5,564 nt of DNA from NCBI GenBank assembly GCA_964592155.1, contig CAZQDA010000131.1, forward strand, positions 1 through 5,564. The letters run 5' to 3'. The notes beneath the pieces were generated by a model that was given only the letters and a program-made list of their open reading frames with translations, did not search any database and had not been told where the DNA came from. The position numbers and the translations under genes were made by a program. Of this stretch, positions 5,340 through 5,564 are shown in pieces; position 1 is the first letter of the stretch; each line of letters begins with the position of its first letter. This stretch comes from Christensenella sp964592155 (GTDB taxonomy: Bacteria; Bacillota; Clostridia; Christensenellales; Christensenellaceae).

Positions 5340-5564
5340 TTATATCAGATAGATACCGTCAATGCGTACGGTTGCGCTGCCGCCGAAAAGAACGGCTCCT
5401 TGCATGCAGGATAAATCAAGCGTCAATCATATCCTCCATAACGCCAAACTGAGAGGAAATTGTTTTGCCGCTTATTTTTGTGATGAGAGATACGGATTTC
5501 GGAGCGGCAATCAAAAGATACAAAACAAGTAGTTTCTCTTTCTGCCATGTCAGGAATCTGTCAG
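5340..5564 (-). pseudogene. Possible 3' end of a convergent gene, frameshifted, cut by the window edge
   Basis: No intact gene is seen here. On the minus strand one frame is open from the window edge to a TGA at 5416-5418, ending in QFGVMEDMIDA. It contains a hydrophobic stretch, LLVLYLLIAAP. An overlapping frame (5426 to 5340) reads LDLSCMQGAVLFGG and on to RIDGIYLI before a TAA, placed 10 bases from the bidirectional terminator. Ignoring one base near 5421 joins the two into a continuous 75-residue tail, so a frameshifted gene or a sequencing error is possible. Alternatively 5426-5340 is a separate 28-codon ORF: its TTG has GGAGG (plus-strand CCTCC at 5433-5437) six bases upstream. Other frames are also partly open, so coding is not certain. 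I do not recognise the family. Confidence 0.28.

Noticed and set aside
5362..5532. A 56-codon plus-strand ORF right of the mrp terminator
   Set aside because: No ribosome binding site precedes its ATG, it lies opposite the more protein-like minus-strand frames, and it has no recognisable domain.
5423..5548. A 41-codon minus-strand ORF starting MAERETTC
   Set aside because: It has no Shine-Dalgarno and overlaps another open frame that extends to the window edge; nothing favours it as a gene.
1..5564. CRISPR arrays, insertion sequences, tRNA or rRNA genes, attachment sites
   Set aside because: No repeated spacer-like units, transposase motifs, terminal inverted repeats or tRNA cloverleaf were found on reading both strands.

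Overview
The window looks like ordinary chromosomal DNA of a low-to-mid-GC Gram-positive bacterium, most likely an anaerobic member of the Clostridia. The pointers are strong purine-rich Shine-Dalgarno sites, TTG start use, intrinsic terminators between units, a YdiF-like ABC-F protein, a cysteinyl-tRNA synthetase of Gram-positive style, and a Mrp/NBP35 ATPase with a cysteine-rich N-terminus of the kind seen in anaerobic Firmicutes. This assignment is inference from gene style and not from a database match.

Layout, left to right. (1) 1-2022: a promoter with an extended -10 box, a complete 635-residue ABC-F ATPase gene, and a strong intrinsic terminator. (2) 2032-3946: a second promoter, a short leader with a perfect hairpin, cysS starting at a TTG, a 116-residue three-helix membrane protein 15 bases downstream, and a strong terminator. 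(3) 3947-4376: a short structured gap and a DUF1622-type small membrane protein. (4) 4377-5329: a 60-base gap, a Mrp/NBP35 iron-sulfur carrier ATPase, and a perfectly symmetric terminator that can work in both directions. (5) 5330-5564: an edge region with no intact gene. It may carry the 3' end of a convergent minus-strand gene, apparently split by a frameshift.

Functional picture. The ABC-F protein (translation or ribosome rescue) and CysS (tRNA charging) are translation housekeeping genes. Mrp is an Fe-S cluster trafficking factor, and Fe-S clusters depend on cysteine as sulfur donor and ligand. The neighbourhood therefore leans toward translation and cysteine/Fe-S metabolism, but no shared regulation is visible. 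The two small membrane proteins have no known function.

No clearly undescribed system is visible here. The points most worth a second look are possible RNA regulation in the cysS leader (a hairpin whose left arm could also pair across the Shine-Dalgarno), the terminator-rich gap before the DUF1622 gene that lacks a convincing promoter, and the broken or partial minus-strand reading frame at the right edge.
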